DNA of 64,000 bases from JAHFTW01 sp038046785 (GTDB lineage Archaea; Thermoplasmatota; E2; JACPAO01; JAHFTW01). The translations under genes were made by a program, and so were the position numbers. This document shows, in pieces, positions 26,305 through 34,789 of the stretch (its first letter is position 1; every line of letters begins with the position of its first letter). The stretch covers positions 157,876 to 221,875 of the forward strand of contig JBBSVM010000001.1 of NCBI GenBank assembly GCA_038046785.1. The letters are read 5' to 3'. The notes beneath the pieces were generated by a model. The model saw nothing but the letters and a program-made list of their open reading frames with translations, ran no database searches and was not told the origin of the DNA.

Positions 26305-27672
26305 ATGGCCGTCAGCTTGGAACGGGTCACCATCCCGGAGCGGCTCCCCGAGGAGCGCGTCAAGTCCTACGACGAGGCGGTGCTCGGCTACACGCGCAAG
26401 TTGGCGATTGCCGAGGCCCAACGCTGCATCGACTGCAAGACGAAGCCCTGCACCTACGCCTGCCCTGCGCTCACCAAGGCCCCGGAGTACATTCAGGCCA
26501 TCGCGGCGGGCGACTTCGACAAGTCGCTCGACCTCTGCCTTGAGACCTACCCCATCCCCGGCACGCTCGGCCGCACCTGCTTCCACCCGTGCGAGGACTC
26601 CTGCGTCGTCGGCTTCAAGGGCGAACCGGTCGCCATCTGCACGCTCAAACGCGCCGCCTTCGACTACGGCCAGTGGCCCGCCATCGTCCGCCCCGCGCAG
26701 ACCGGGAAGAAGGTCGCCATCGTCGGCTCCGGCCCTGCCGGCCTCCAGGTCGCCTACGACCTCGTCCGCAAAGGTCACGCCGTCACCGTCCACGAAGCGC
26801 TTCCTGTCCTCGGCGGCATGCTGACCGTGGGCATCCCGGAGTACCGCCTGCCGCGCGACGTCTTGACGCACGAGACCGACAAGCTGCGCGAATGGGGCGT
26901 CACGTTCGAAGTGGGCTGGCGCCTCGGCGAGGGCGGCCACACCATGGAGTCCCTTCTTGCCGCCAACGACCTGGTGTTCCTCGGCGTCGGCTGCCACAGC
27001 GCAAAAGAGATTCGTGTCCCCGGCGAGAAGTCCAAGGGCGTCTCGCACGCTGTGGACTGGCTGCGCGATCTGGAGCTGGGCGCCGAACTCGACCTCAAGG
27101 AGAAAAAAGTGGTCATCATCGGCGGCGGCTCCACCGCGATGGATGTCGCCCGCAACGCCGTGCGCCAAGGCGCCAAATCGGTCCACATCGTCTACCGTCG
27201 CGGCCGCGGCGAGATGACGGCGAGCCCCGAGGAAGTCGTCCAGGCCCGCGACGAACGCGTCAAATTCCTCATGCTCGCCAACCCCATCCAGATTCTCGCC
27301 CGCGACGACGGCACCGTCAAGGCGGTCGAGTGCATCCAGATGGAACTCGGCGCCCCCGACAAGTCGGGCCGCCGCGCCCCCGAACCGGTGGAGGGCTCTG
27401 AGTTCCTGCTCGCCGCCGACCAGGTCGTCCTCGCCGTCGGTCAGAACCCGAGCGTCCTCCACGACGCAGTGAAAGGCCACATCACCCTCAGCAAATGGGG
27501 CGACATCGTCGTGGACGCCGACTGCCGCACCAGCCACGCCCGCATCTACTCTGCCGGCGACATCGCGCTTGGCCCCTCCAGCATCATCGAAGCGGTGGCG
27601 CAAGCCCGCAAAGCGGCGCAAGCGATGGACCGTGTGTTGTCGGAATCCAAGCCGAAGGTCGTGACACCGTGA
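26305..27672 (+). CDS. NAD(P)-dependent flavin/FeS oxidoreductase, GltD-like (glutamate synthase small-subunit family)
   Basis: 455 aa. The N-terminal FeS-binding domain has C41, C44, C49 and C53 in CIDCKTKPCTYACP, plus GRTCFHPCEDSCVVG. The FAD-binding motif is VAIVGSGPAGLQVAY, and the NAD(P)-binding motif is VVIIGGGSTAMDVAR. The C-terminus has IYSAGDIALGPSSIIEAVAQ. This is the architecture of GltD, NfnB and PreT-type subunits, which pass electrons from NAD(P)H to a partner. No large glutamate synthase subunit is next to it. Its TGA overlaps the ATG of the MoaC-like gene. Confidence 0.85.
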   Translation: MAVSLERVTIPERLPEERVKSYDEAVLGYTRKLAIAEAQRCIDCKTKPCTYACPALTKAPEYIQAIAAGDFDKSLDLCLETYPIPGTLGRTCFHPCEDSCVVGFKGEPVAICTLKRAAFDYGQWPAIVRPAQTGKKVAIVGSGPAGLQVAYDLVRKGHAVTVHEALPVLGGMLTVGIPEYRLPRDVLTHETDKLREWGVTFEVGWRLGEGGHTMESLLAANDLVFLGVGCHSAKEIRVPGEKSKGVSHAVDWLRDLELGAELDLKEKKVVIIGGGSTAMDVARNAVRQGAKSVHIVYRRGRGEMTASPEEVVQARDERVKFLMLANPIQILARDDGTVKAVECIQMELGAPDKSGRRAPEPVEGSEFLLAADQVVLAVGQNPSVLHDAVKGHITLSKWGDIVVDADCRTSHARIYSAGDIALGPSSIIEAVAQARKAAQAMDRVLSESKPKVVTP

Positions 27673-28028
27673 TGCCGGACGTCACCGGCGTCGTCCCGAT
27701 GCAGCGCATGAGCGTCGCGCGCGGCACCGTCACGCTCGATGCTGCCCCGAGCGAGAGCCAACTCGCCGCGGCGGCCGCGGCCGCGAACCTCGCCGCCAAG
27801 GACGCCGCCCGCATCTTCCCGCACCTCGTCCCGGCGCAGTTGACGCATCTCGACTGCGCGCTCGACGAATTGGGGCCGAAGGTGACCATCACGATGACCG
27901 TGCAGGGGTACGCCCGCACCAGCCTCGCGAGTTACGCGCTTGCCGGCTGCTCGGCGGCGCTGGTGAGCCTCGCCGGCGACGCGGGCCGCATCGTCGAGGT
28001 CCACGTCGTGCAAAACGTCGAAGGCTGA
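27672..28028 (+). CDS. MoaC-like protein lacking the usual catalytic residues
   Basis: 118 aa, about three quarters the length of MoaC. MPDVTGVVPMQRMSVARGTV matches the MoaC N-terminus (VDVS...R.AVA.G.V). NLAAKDAARIFPHLVPAQLT matches the IAAKRTSELIPLCHPLPLT block but lacks the Cys-His-Pro. SYALAGCSAALVSLAGDAGR matches MEALTAVSVAALTIYDMxK, with the catalytic Lys replaced. The usual cyclic pyranopterin phosphate synthase activity is therefore doubtful. It is coupled to the upstream oxidoreductase by ATGA overlap. It could be a binding or structural derivative, or act on another pterin. Confidence 0.6.
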   Translation: MPDVTGVVPMQRMSVARGTVTLDAAPSESQLAAAAAAANLAAKDAARIFPHLVPAQLTHLDCALDELGPKVTITMTVQGYARTSLASYALAGCSAALVSLAGDAGRIVEVHVVQNVEG

Positions 28029-28056
28029 CGCTTCGAATCCGCGCGGCCGAGTGCCC

Positions 28057-29244
28057 TCAAGGCGCCGGCTCGTCCAGGCTCCACTGCCCTTTGCCGCCGT
28101 GCGTTTCCATCGCTTCTTCGTAGATGCGTTCCAGCTGGTCGCTGGAGCGCTCCAGGCTGAGCGTCTCGGCGTGGCTCCGGCACTCGCCGCGCAGGGCTGA
28201 CCCCGCTCGCACGGCGCGCACCATCGCGGCGGCGGCACCCGCGGTGTCCCACGGCTCGAACAGGTAGCCGGTTTCGCGGTGGCGCACGAAGTCTGCCAGG
28301 CCGCGGGCGCGCACGGCGGCCACCGGTGTCCCGGACGCCATCGCCTCCACCGCCGTCATCCCTTGCGTCTCGAATTGGCTGGCGGAGGCGAACGCGTCGG
28401 CGCTCGCATAGGTGGCTGCAAGTTCGTCGTCCGGAACAAAGCCAAGAAGTGTCACGGCCCCCTCGACGCCGAACTTGGCGATGGCGCGCTCAATGCGGGG
28501 CCGCTCCGGGCCCTTGCCGCCGATGGCGAGATGGAGGTCGGGCACCTGTCGGCGCGCCCAGGCGAAAGCTTCCACGAGGAACGGCAGGTCCTTCTCGCGC
28601 GCCAACCGGCCCAGACTCAGAACGACCGGGCCGCCGTTGGGGCTGAGTCGTTTGCGCATGGCTTCGCTGCGCGCAGAGGGGTGGAACCGCTTCGTGTCGA
28701 CCCCGTTGGGGTGGACTTGCAGGTTGGGAATCTTGTGGCCCGGAACGTGGCGCGCGAGCTCGCTGGCGCAACTCGGGCTGGGAGCGAGGACAATGTCGCA
28801 GCGGCGGAAGAAAGAGCCGGTGAGACGCCACACCAGGCGGCGCGACAGGTTGCGCCCGCCGAACGGGACGACGTAGGGCACCAGATCGGGGATGAAGGTG
28901 TGGTAGCTCGTGACGACCGGCAGGCCGACTTTGTTGGCGGCGCGCAGACCCCATAGCCCGAGCAGGAACGGGCTCTGGATGTGGACCACGTCGAAGCCCT
29001 CCTCCTTGAGGATGCGCGCCGTGTCGTGCTCCTTGGAACGATGGCTGACGTGGAAGTCCGGGTAGCCCCAGAATGGGAAGCCGCGGTAGCGCGTCACGCC
29101 CGCCGTGCGCTCCGACTCCGGGCCGGGGCAGAAGATGTGGAAGCTGTGGCCGCGCCGCTCCAGCGACTCGGTGATGTTGCGCACGCTCGTGGTCAAACCA
29201 TCGATGCGCGGAAACCAGCTGTCGGTGAAGATGGCGACCCGCAT
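28057..29244 (-). CDS. Glycosyltransferase family 4
   Basis: 395 aa. MRVAIFTDSWFPRIDGLTTS is the GT4 N-terminal Rossmann strand plus the Gly-rich acceptor-binding turn. The C-terminal domain has VVLSLGRLAREKDLPFLVEA, AIGGKGPERPRIE, and the EX7E nucleotide-sugar motif within SQFETQGMTAVEAMASGTPV. It is similar to mannosyl- or glucosyltransferases for membrane glycolipids. ATG at 29244 starts the conserved fold. A second GT4 gene lies at 42336. Confidence 0.9.
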   Translation of the reverse strand: MRVAIFTDSWFPRIDGLTTSVRNITESLERRGHSFHIFCPGPESERTAGVTRYRGFPFWGYPDFHVSHRSKEHDTARILKEEGFDVVHIQSPFLLGLWGLRAANKVGLPVVTSYHTFIPDLVPYVVPFGGRNLSRRLVWRLTGSFFRRCDIVLAPSPSCASELARHVPGHKIPNLQVHPNGVDTKRFHPSARSEAMRKRLSPNGGPVVLSLGRLAREKDLPFLVEAFAWARRQVPDLHLAIGGKGPERPRIERAIAKFGVEGAVTLLGFVPDDELAATYASADAFASASQFETQGMTAVEAMASGTPVAAVRARGLADFVRHRETGYLFEPWDTAGAAAAMVRAVRAGSALRGECRSHAETLSLERSSDQLERIYEEAMETHGGKGQWSLDEPAP

Positions 29245-29399
29245 GGCTCCACCGAATCGAGCCGGGCGCCCCACTTCAGCCTTTTCGGCCAGCCAAATCC
29301 TCCAGTCCCGGGTTTAAGGGACGCGTGGATAGAGGGTTTGATTGACAGGTCCGTTTCAGGAGACACAACCCTGAAGTGGCCCTCCGGGTCGCCGGGGGC

Positions 29400-29738
29400 G
29401 TGAACGGAAAGGCGGTCGGCTGGGGGGCTTCGCTCTTGCTGCTTGCCGCCGTCCTCGCCTTCGTGCCCGGTTCGCTTGCCATCGCCACGGGGCCCCGCGT
29501 CGCCTTCATCACCTTCCTCATCGTCTTCGGCCTCATCTTGGCCCTCTCCGCCATCGTCGGCCCCTGGATGCTGCGCCGCAGCGCCAAAGCGCAAGGGCTC
29601 GCCGCCTGCCCGGTGGGGACGCGCTGCGCCGCCTGCAGCAACTGGATCTGGAAACCCCGCCGCACCTGCGCCGCCTGCGGTGCCGCAACCATCTATGCTG
29701 CCGCGGCCGACCGCGACGCGGCCAAGAGTGGGACCTGA
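29400..29738 (+). CDS. Membrane protein with C-terminal zinc ribbon
   Basis: 112 aa from GTG 29400 (29376 is an alternative). Two hydrophobic helices (about 7-30 and 36-57) are followed by a zinc ribbon with two Cys pairs (CAACSNWIWKPRRTCAACGA). Such small two-helix zinc-ribbon proteins are common in archaea and of unknown role. The 3' end overlaps the tRNA(CAT) gene on the other strand by about 10 bp. Confidence 0.6.
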   Translation: MNGKAVGWGASLLLLAAVLAFVPGSLAIATGPRVAFITFLIVFGLILALSAIVGPWMLRRSAKAQGLAACPVGTRCAACSNWIWKPRRTCAACGAATIYAAAADRDAAKSGT

Positions 29739-29802
29739 CAGATTTGAACTGTCGACCAGCAGGTTATGAGCCCGCCGCTCCACCGGACTAAGCTAAGGTC
29801 CC
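29729..29802 (-). tRNA. tRNA with anticodon CAT (elongator Met or Ile2)
   Basis: 74 nt. Acceptor GGGACCT/AGGTCCC with discriminator A, D stem GCTT/GAGC (one wobble), anticodon stem GCGGG/CCTGC with loop CTCATAA, T arm GACAG-TTCAAAT-CTGTC. The anticodon CAT could belong to elongator methionine or to the modified Ile2 species; the sequence does not settle it. No intron and no CCA. Its 3' end runs into the preceding CDS on the opposite strand. Confidence 0.9.
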
Positions 29803-29807
29803 GCACG

Positions 29808-29921
29808 CAAACGACCGATTGGCCGGTTATGAGCCCGGCGCTAGCCTTGGGCTCAGCCGAGCCCAAGGCGCCCGGCCGGCCCGCAAGGGCCGGGCGGTCC
29901 ACCGGACTAAGCTAAGATTCC
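29808..29921 (-). pseudogene. Degenerate tRNA(CAT)-like twin with hairpins inserted in the D arm
   Basis: Just upstream of the tRNA(CAT) gene, on the same strand, is TCTTAGCTTAGTCCGGTGGA, nearly identical to the real D-arm region. After it come two hairpins (CCGGCCC-TTGC-GGGCCGG and CTTGGGCTC-GGCT-GAGCCCAAG), and then GCCGGGCTCATAACCGGC, a copy of the anticodon arm with weakened pairing. No T arm or acceptor 3' strand can be made. Removing the roughly 55-nt hairpin block would restore the D stem (GGTGGA + GCG). It looks like a dead duplicate invaded by palindromes. Confidence 0.6.
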
Positions 29922-30022
29922 ATGCGGAAAACGACGGCCGGGCTCGGAAAAAGGCTTTCAGCAGGACCCAAGTCGCGCGCCTTGCGCCAGGTGGCGCCGA
30001 AGCGCCCCGCGCTTCGCCACAC

Positions 30023-30095
30023 GCTCCGTTAGTCTAGCGGCCAAGGATTTAGGCCTTTCAAGCCTGCGGCACGGGTTCGAATCCCGTACGGAGCA
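30023..30095 (+). tRNA. tRNA-Glu (TTC)
   Basis: 73 nt. Acceptor GCTCCGT/ACGGAGC with discriminator A, anticodon stem TAGGC/GCCTG with loop CTTTCAA (anticodon TTC), T arm CACGGGTTCGAATCCCGT. No CCA encoded and no intron seen. Confidence 0.95.
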
Positions 30096-30235
30096 CTTCA
30101 TCGGAGGAGCTGCGAGCGCAGCGAGCAGCGACGGTCGATGAAGTGCAGGCCGCCGAAAGGCGGCCGGACTCTCCGGTCGTCGTGAGACGACCGGAGAGGG
30201 CACGCCAGCGCAGCGGCGCTGGCGATGGTTGCCGA
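30096..30235 (+). repeat. GC-rich hairpin array 3' of tRNA-Glu
   Basis: Immediately after the discriminator base comes CTTCATCG, pairing with CGATGAAG after an AGCGAGCAGCGACGG-type linker. Then GGCCGCC/GGCGGCC, CTCTCCGGTCGTC/GACGACCGGAGAG and GCCAGCGC/GCGCTGGC stems follow. No coding potential is apparent. It shares linker sequence and layout with the array after tRNA-Pro. Confidence 0.65.
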
Positions 30236-30278
30236 AACCGCAAAAGAGAATCTTGAACCGGTTCACCTCCCCGCCGCA

Positions 30279-30288
30279 CCCTTATCAT
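30279..30288 (+). promoter_or_regulatory. TATA-like box of the 30318 gene
   Basis: CCCTTATCAT, with the A of TTAT about 34 nt upstream of ATG 30318. Nearly identical to the DUF373 promoter box. Confidence 0.5.
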
Positions 30289-30317
30289 CGCGACCCGCCC
30301 ATTCCAGATCGGTCCTC

Positions 30318-30680
30318 ATGGTTTCGATGAAGGAATCCCTTGTGCGTGTCCACGCTGGCGCCTTCAACGCCCACGATTCCGCTCTCCTTGGCAACACGCT
30401 CCTGCCGTCGGCCCCATGCTGGCGCGACGGCGAATGCCTCGGCGAGGGGGCAGCGGGATTGCGACGCGCGTTCGAGGCCGAGCACAACGCCGGCGAGGTG
30501 GTGGGTCAGGTCATCCAAGTGGATGGCGAGCCGATGGTGTTGGAGTGGGGCGGTCCTGAGGGGCGCCGCGAACCGCTTGGCGTCTTGCGTTTGCAATCGC
30601 AGGGCGACCGCGTGAGCGAGGTTCGCATCGATCATGATGCGGCGCTGGTGCGGCGCCTGCTGGACCGCGCAGCACGATAG
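30318..30680 (+). CDS. NTF2/SnoaL-like small protein
   Basis: 120 aa. MVSMKESLVRVHAGAFNAHD, then the strands EVVGQVIQVDGEPMVLEWGG and RVSEVRIDHDAALVRRLLDR, suggest the alpha+beta cone fold of the NTF2/SnoaL superfamily, in which the segment A-x-N-x-H-D is common. The assignment rests on pattern only. Convergent with the flavin reductase gene at 18 bp spacing. A second in-frame ATG lies three codons later. Confidence 0.45.
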   Translation: MVSMKESLVRVHAGAFNAHDSALLGNTLLPSAPCWRDGECLGEGAAGLRRAFEAEHNAGEVVGQVIQVDGEPMVLEWGGPEGRREPLGVLRLQSQGDRVSEVRIDHDAALVRRLLDRAAR

Positions 30681-30698
30681 GCCTGCCCTGGTTTGTCC

Positions 30699-31328
30699 TC
30701 AGCGCCGGAGCGGGTCGCCGGGCGGCGGGCGCGGCTTGGTGAAGAAATGCGACGTATCCACGTATTCTTGGCCGCCCATGCGAGCGAGGAAAGTCACCTT
30801 GGCGGGGTCCACGTTGCCGCGCGCGTCGAGAACGGCATCTTCTGCGGCGAAGTGGACGATCTCGCCGAGGACCAGGTTGACCTTCTGCGTGCGTCCCACC
30901 TCGACGATGCGGTCGAGGCGGCACTCCAGGTGAACCGGGGAGTCTGCAAGGCGTGGCGGCGCCACCTTCGCGCTTGGCACGGTGCGCAAACCAAGCGTGG
31001 CGACCTCGGAGACGTCGGGGGCGTAATCGCCGCTCGAGGCCACCATCGCGTCGAGGTTGCCGCGCGTGGTGATGTTGACGACGAACTCGCCGGAGGCGCG
31101 GATGTTGCGCGCAGTGTCCTTCGGGACGCCGGGCGAGCGGTCGAGGATGGCGAGGCTCACCATGGGTGGATCGGCGCAGACCGCCTGGAACCAGCTGAAC
31201 GGCGCCGCGTTGACGACGCCAGTCCTCGGATCAAGGGTGGTCACCCAGGCGATGGGGCGCGGCGCGACGCAGCTCGTCAGGAACTGGTAGTTGCTGCGCG
31301 CGTCGCGTGCCGCGGGATCGGCTTCCAC
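30699..31328 (-). CDS. Flavin reductase-like (FMN-binding split barrel) protein
   Basis: 209 aa from GTG. The N-terminal NYQFLTSCVAPRPIAWVTTL followed by GVVNAAPFSWFQAVCADPPM is characteristic of the DIM6/NTAB flavin reductase family. RNIRASGEFVVNITTRGNLD and the C-terminal HFAAEDAVLDARGNVDPAKV also match. It binds FMN and typically reduces it with NAD(P)H for a partner oxygenase, or acts as a flavoprotein. The upstream extension of the frame lies in the divergent acyl-CoA synthetase gene and was dropped. Confidence 0.88.
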   Translation of the reverse strand: MEADPAARDARSNYQFLTSCVAPRPIAWVTTLDPRTGVVNAAPFSWFQAVCADPPMVSLAILDRSPGVPKDTARNIRASGEFVVNITTRGNLDAMVASSGDYAPDVSEVATLGLRTVPSAKVAPPRLADSPVHLECRLDRIVEVGRTQKVNLVLGEIVHFAAEDAVLDARGNVDPAKVTFLARMGGQEYVDTSHFFTKPRPPPGDPLRR

Positions 31329-31421
31329 GACGGCGGGACGGTGCTTGGGTTGAAGGAGTTGGCCACCATCTCCGCCCCGCAAGCCTTTCAAGAGTCGCAG
31401 GCCCTTTGCCAGTGATTCCCC

Positions 31422-33263
31422 GTGCCGCCCAATGCGCCCACCCTCAGCCGCCTGTTCTGGGACTCCGTCAAGGCGCACGGCGCCCGCCCGGCGCAGGAGT
31501 GGAGCACGCCCGAGGGCTGGAGCTCGCGCACCTACAGCCAGTTCGGCGACGCCGTGGCGGACCTCGCGCACGCCCTGGCCGCCGAGGGGGTCGCGAAGGG
31601 AGACCGCGTGGCGCTCTGGAGCAAGAACTCGCCGCGCTGGGCCGAGGTGGATTTCGCCAACCTCTCCGCCGGCTTCGTCACCGTCCCCATCTACGACACG
31701 CTGACGGGGGAGAAGGCGGCCTACATCCTGCGCGACGCCGAAGCACGGGTCCTCTTCGTCCAAGATATCGCCCTCCTGGAACGGCTCCTACCCAACCGCG
31801 ACGGGCTGCGCCACCTGCAACTCATCGTGCTCATGACTGGCTCGAAAGCGCTGCCGGGCGTCATGGACCTCGCGGCGTTCCTGGCGCGCGGCCGCAAGCA
31901 CCGCCAAGCCAACCCGCGGCTGCTGCCCAGCGCGGTCGCCGCCGTGGATCCCGACGACCTCGCGAGCCTGGTCTACACCTCGGGCACCACCGGCGAGCCG
32001 AAGGGCGTTATGCTGACGCACGGCAACTTCGCCTCCAACGCCTGCACGGCGCTCTCGCTTGTCGACATCACGCCGGAGGATGTCTTCCTGAGTTTCCTTC
32101 CCCTGTCGCACGTCTTCGAGCGCACCGGAGGCCACTTCGCCGCCTACGGCGCCGGCGCCAAAGTGGTGTTCGCGCGCAGCATCGAGACGCTCACCGACGA
32201 CATGGCGTACGCCAAGCCGACCATGATGATGGCGGTGCCGCGCCTCTACGAGAAAATCTACGCCAAAGTCCAGGACAAGATGGCGGGCGAGTCCGGCCTC
32301 AAGCGCAAGCTGTTCGCCTGGGCCATCGGCGTCGGCCGCGACGCCATCGCATTCACGGAGCGCAACGAGCCGTTGCCACCGCGCCTGCAACGCCGCCTCA
32401 ACTTCGCGACCAAGCTGGTGCTGCACAAACTCCAGGCGCGCGTGGGCGGCCGGCTGCGCTACTTCGTGTCGGGCGGAGCGCCGCTTGCCAAGGAGATTGA
32501 GACCTTCTTCTGGGCCGCCGGCATCCGTGTCCTGCAGGGCTACGGCCTCACCGAGACGAGTCCGGTGACGAACGTCAACCGGCCCGGCGCGATTCGCTTC
32601 GGCTCGGTCGGCCAGGTCATCCCGGGCACCGAGTGGCGCATCGACACTTCGGAGTGGCCGCAGGTCCCGGGCCGCCCGACCGAGGGCGAGGTGTGCTTCC
32701 GCGGCCCCGGCGTCATGCAGGGCTACTGGCGCAACGCCAAGGCGACGAAAGAGGTGTTCGACGGCGACGGCTGGTTCCACACCGGCGACATCGGCACCGT
32801 GGACAAAGACGGCTTCCTCTTCATCACCGACCGCAAGAAGGAGATCATTGTCATGTCGAACGGCAAGAAGGTCCCGCCGCAGGCCATCGAAGGGGCGCTC
32901 AAACTGCAGCCCCACATCGCCAACGCCTGCCTTCTCGGCGACAAGCGCAACTACATCGCCACCCTCCTCGTCCCCGACTGGGAGGCACTCGAGAAGTTCG
33001 CGCTCGCCAACGGCATCGGCCACGCCGACCGCGACCGCCTTGTGGCCGACCCGCGCGTGGTCAGCCTGTTCGAGCGCGAAGTCGAAGCGGTGAACACCAC
33101 CTTGAGCCGCTACGAACAGGTGAAGACGTTCTGGATTCTCTCCGCCGACTGGACCGTGGAGTCGGGCGAATTGACGCCGTCGCTCAAGATCAAGCGGCGC
33201 GTCATCGCCGAGAAGTTCCAGCCCGCCATCGAGAAGCTCTACGCCGCCGGCAAGGGCGGGTAA
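31422..33263 (+). CDS. Long-chain acyl-CoA synthetase (AMP-forming)
   Basis: 613 aa from GTG. The AMP-binding P-loop is LVYTSGTTGEPKGVMLTHGN. The A5 motif region is GYGLTETSPVTNVNRPG, and GDGWFHTGDIGTVDKDGFLF with ITDRKKEIIVMSNGKKV is the FadD15-like long-chain form. The protein activates fatty acids to acyl-CoA with ATP, feeding the dehydrogenase, hydratase and thiolase steps encoded elsewhere in the window. It is followed after 30 bp by purM on the same strand. Confidence 0.93.
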   Translation: MPPNAPTLSRLFWDSVKAHGARPAQEWSTPEGWSSRTYSQFGDAVADLAHALAAEGVAKGDRVALWSKNSPRWAEVDFANLSAGFVTVPIYDTLTGEKAAYILRDAEARVLFVQDIALLERLLPNRDGLRHLQLIVLMTGSKALPGVMDLAAFLARGRKHRQANPRLLPSAVAAVDPDDLASLVYTSGTTGEPKGVMLTHGNFASNACTALSLVDITPEDVFLSFLPLSHVFERTGGHFAAYGAGAKVVFARSIETLTDDMAYAKPTMMMAVPRLYEKIYAKVQDKMAGESGLKRKLFAWAIGVGRDAIAFTERNEPLPPRLQRRLNFATKLVLHKLQARVGGRLRYFVSGGAPLAKEIETFFWAAGIRVLQGYGLTETSPVTNVNRPGAIRFGSVGQVIPGTEWRIDTSEWPQVPGRPTEGEVCFRGPGVMQGYWRNAKATKEVFDGDGWFHTGDIGTVDKDGFLFITDRKKEIIVMSNGKKVPPQAIEGALKLQPHIANACLLGDKRNYIATLLVPDWEALEKFALANGIGHADRDRLVADPRVVSLFEREVEAVNTTLSRYEQVKTFWILSADWTVESGELTPSLKIKRRVIAEKFQPAIEKLYAAGKGG

Positions 33264-33293
33264 ACGTTCCGCCAAGCCTTAAGCGACGGTTTC

Positions 33294-34694
33294 GTGCCCC
33301 CTCGTGTGGCCCGCGCCCGCACCGCCGGAAAGAGCGCCAAGCGTCCCGCCTCGAAGGGTTCGCGCAAACCCGTTCGGGCAGCACGCAAACCGGTGAAAAC
33401 GGTCAAGCCGAAGGCCCGCCCGACCAAGCGGCCGAAGGTTGGCAAGGCCGCCAAGCGGTCTGGTTCCGCAAAGCCCGCTAAGCGGGTTTCGCCCGCCCCG
33501 AAAGGTGTCCAGGTCAAGCGCCCCGCGGCACACAAGCCGAAAGAGGATGGCATCGCGCTTGGCGAATTCGAGGTGCGCATGGCGAGCGCCAGCCCCGTTG
33601 CATCGCAATCTCCCATGGCGGTCGCCGCGAAGGCCGCAACGGCGCAGGCGGGCGGAGCGCTCACCTATGCCCAGACCGGCGTCAACATCGAGCGCGAGGA
33701 CAAAGCCATCGAAGCGCTCGCCGGCATGGTCAACTTCAGCCGCATCGGGTTTGGCGCCCCAATGGGCCGCATCGGCCACTTTGCCGGCCTCGTCGATTTC
33801 GGCCCCGAGCACGCCCTCGTTCTCTGCACCGACGGCGTCGGCTCCAAGGTCGAAATTGCCAACGCGATTCGCAAGTGGGACACCGTCGGCATCGACTGCA
33901 TGGCGATGAACGTGAACGATGCGCTCTGCGTGGGAGCCGAACCGCTCGCCTTCGTGGACTACCTTGCGCTGCAGGACCCCGACCCCGAGCTGACCCGCCA
34001 GATTGGCATCGGCCTCAACGAGGGCGCCCGTCAGTCCAACTGTAGCCTGATTGGCGGCGAGACCGCGAGCCTGCCCGGCATCATCAAAGGGTTCGACCTC
34101 GCCGGGACCTGCCTCGCCTACGTCAAGAAATCCGACATCGTGGATGGCACGAAGATTGCGCCCGGCGACGTCCTCATCGGGCTCGCCTCCACCGGCATCC
34201 ACTCCAACGGCTACTCGCTGGCCCGCAAAGCGTTCGAGCGCTCCGGCAACGCCTACACGGCGCCCTGGCCGTGGACCGATGACGCAGCCTACGCCGGAAA
34301 GCGCGTTGGCGATGTTCTTCTCGAACCGACCCGCATCTATGTCCGCGAAATCATTGCCCTGTTGCGCTCCGGCATTCCCGTGCACGGCCTCTCGCACATC
34401 ACCGGCTCGGGCCTGCGCAAGCTGCGCCGCATCAACCAAGGCGTCGCCTACCACATCACCAAGCCGCTCGCGGTCCAACCGGTCTTCCAGCGCGTGCAGG
34501 AGCTCGGCGGCGTCGCCGATGCCGAGATGTACAAGACCTTCAACATGGGCATGGGATTCGTCGTCGTCGTCCCCGCTGCGGCGGCGAAGAAGGCGCTGGC
34601 TTTCCTGCGTTCACAGGTTTCCTACGAGGTCAAAATCGTCGGCGAGGTGCGCGCCGGCAAAGGCGTCCACCACCCCATCGGCGGCGTGCACTGA
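33294..34694 (+). CDS. purM: Phosphoribosylformylglycinamidine cyclo-ligase with basic N-terminal tail
   Basis: 466 aa. The catalytic AIRS core starts near residue 123 (LTYAQTGVNIEREDKAIEAL) and contains CTDGVGSKVEIA, IGGETASLPG, GLASTGIHSNGYSLAR and HGLSHITGSGLRKLRR, diagnostic for PurM. It closes the imidazole ring (FGAM to AIR) in purine synthesis. Residues 1-95 form a Lys/Arg/Ala/Pro-rich, low-complexity tail like that of linker histones, absent from ordinary PurM. ATG codons at residues 96 and 108 could start a normal-sized enzyme, but the frame and composition are continuous from the GTG. Confidence 0.88.
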   Translation: MPPRVARARTAGKSAKRPASKGSRKPVRAARKPVKTVKPKARPTKRPKVGKAAKRSGSAKPAKRVSPAPKGVQVKRPAAHKPKEDGIALGEFEVRMASASPVASQSPMAVAAKAATAQAGGALTYAQTGVNIEREDKAIEALAGMVNFSRIGFGAPMGRIGHFAGLVDFGPEHALVLCTDGVGSKVEIANAIRKWDTVGIDCMAMNVNDALCVGAEPLAFVDYLALQDPDPELTRQIGIGLNEGARQSNCSLIGGETASLPGIIKGFDLAGTCLAYVKKSDIVDGTKIAPGDVLIGLASTGIHSNGYSLARKAFERSGNAYTAPWPWTDDAAYAGKRVGDVLLEPTRIYVREIIALLRSGIPVHGLSHITGSGLRKLRRINQGVAYHITKPLAVQPVFQRVQELGGVADAEMYKTFNMGMGFVVVVPAAAAKKALAFLRSQVSYEVKIVGEVRAGKGVHHPIGGVH

Positions 34695-34709
34695 ACGCGC
34701 CCACCGCCG

Positions 34710-34778
34710 GTCGCAGATTGCACAGATTTCTCAGATTCGACGGCACGGAGTATCTGCGCAATCTGTGAAATCTGCGAC
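34710..34778. repeat. Palindromic CAGATT-repeat element, copy 5
   Basis: The left arm GTCGCAGATTGCACAGATTT plus CTCAGATT, and the right arm GCAATCTGTGAAATCTGCGA, show the clearest 9-nt periodicity (three CAGATT units per arm). An A tract follows on the right side. It lies between convergent purM and a lipoprotein gene. Confidence 0.75.
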
Positions 34779-34789
34779 AAAAAATGTAG

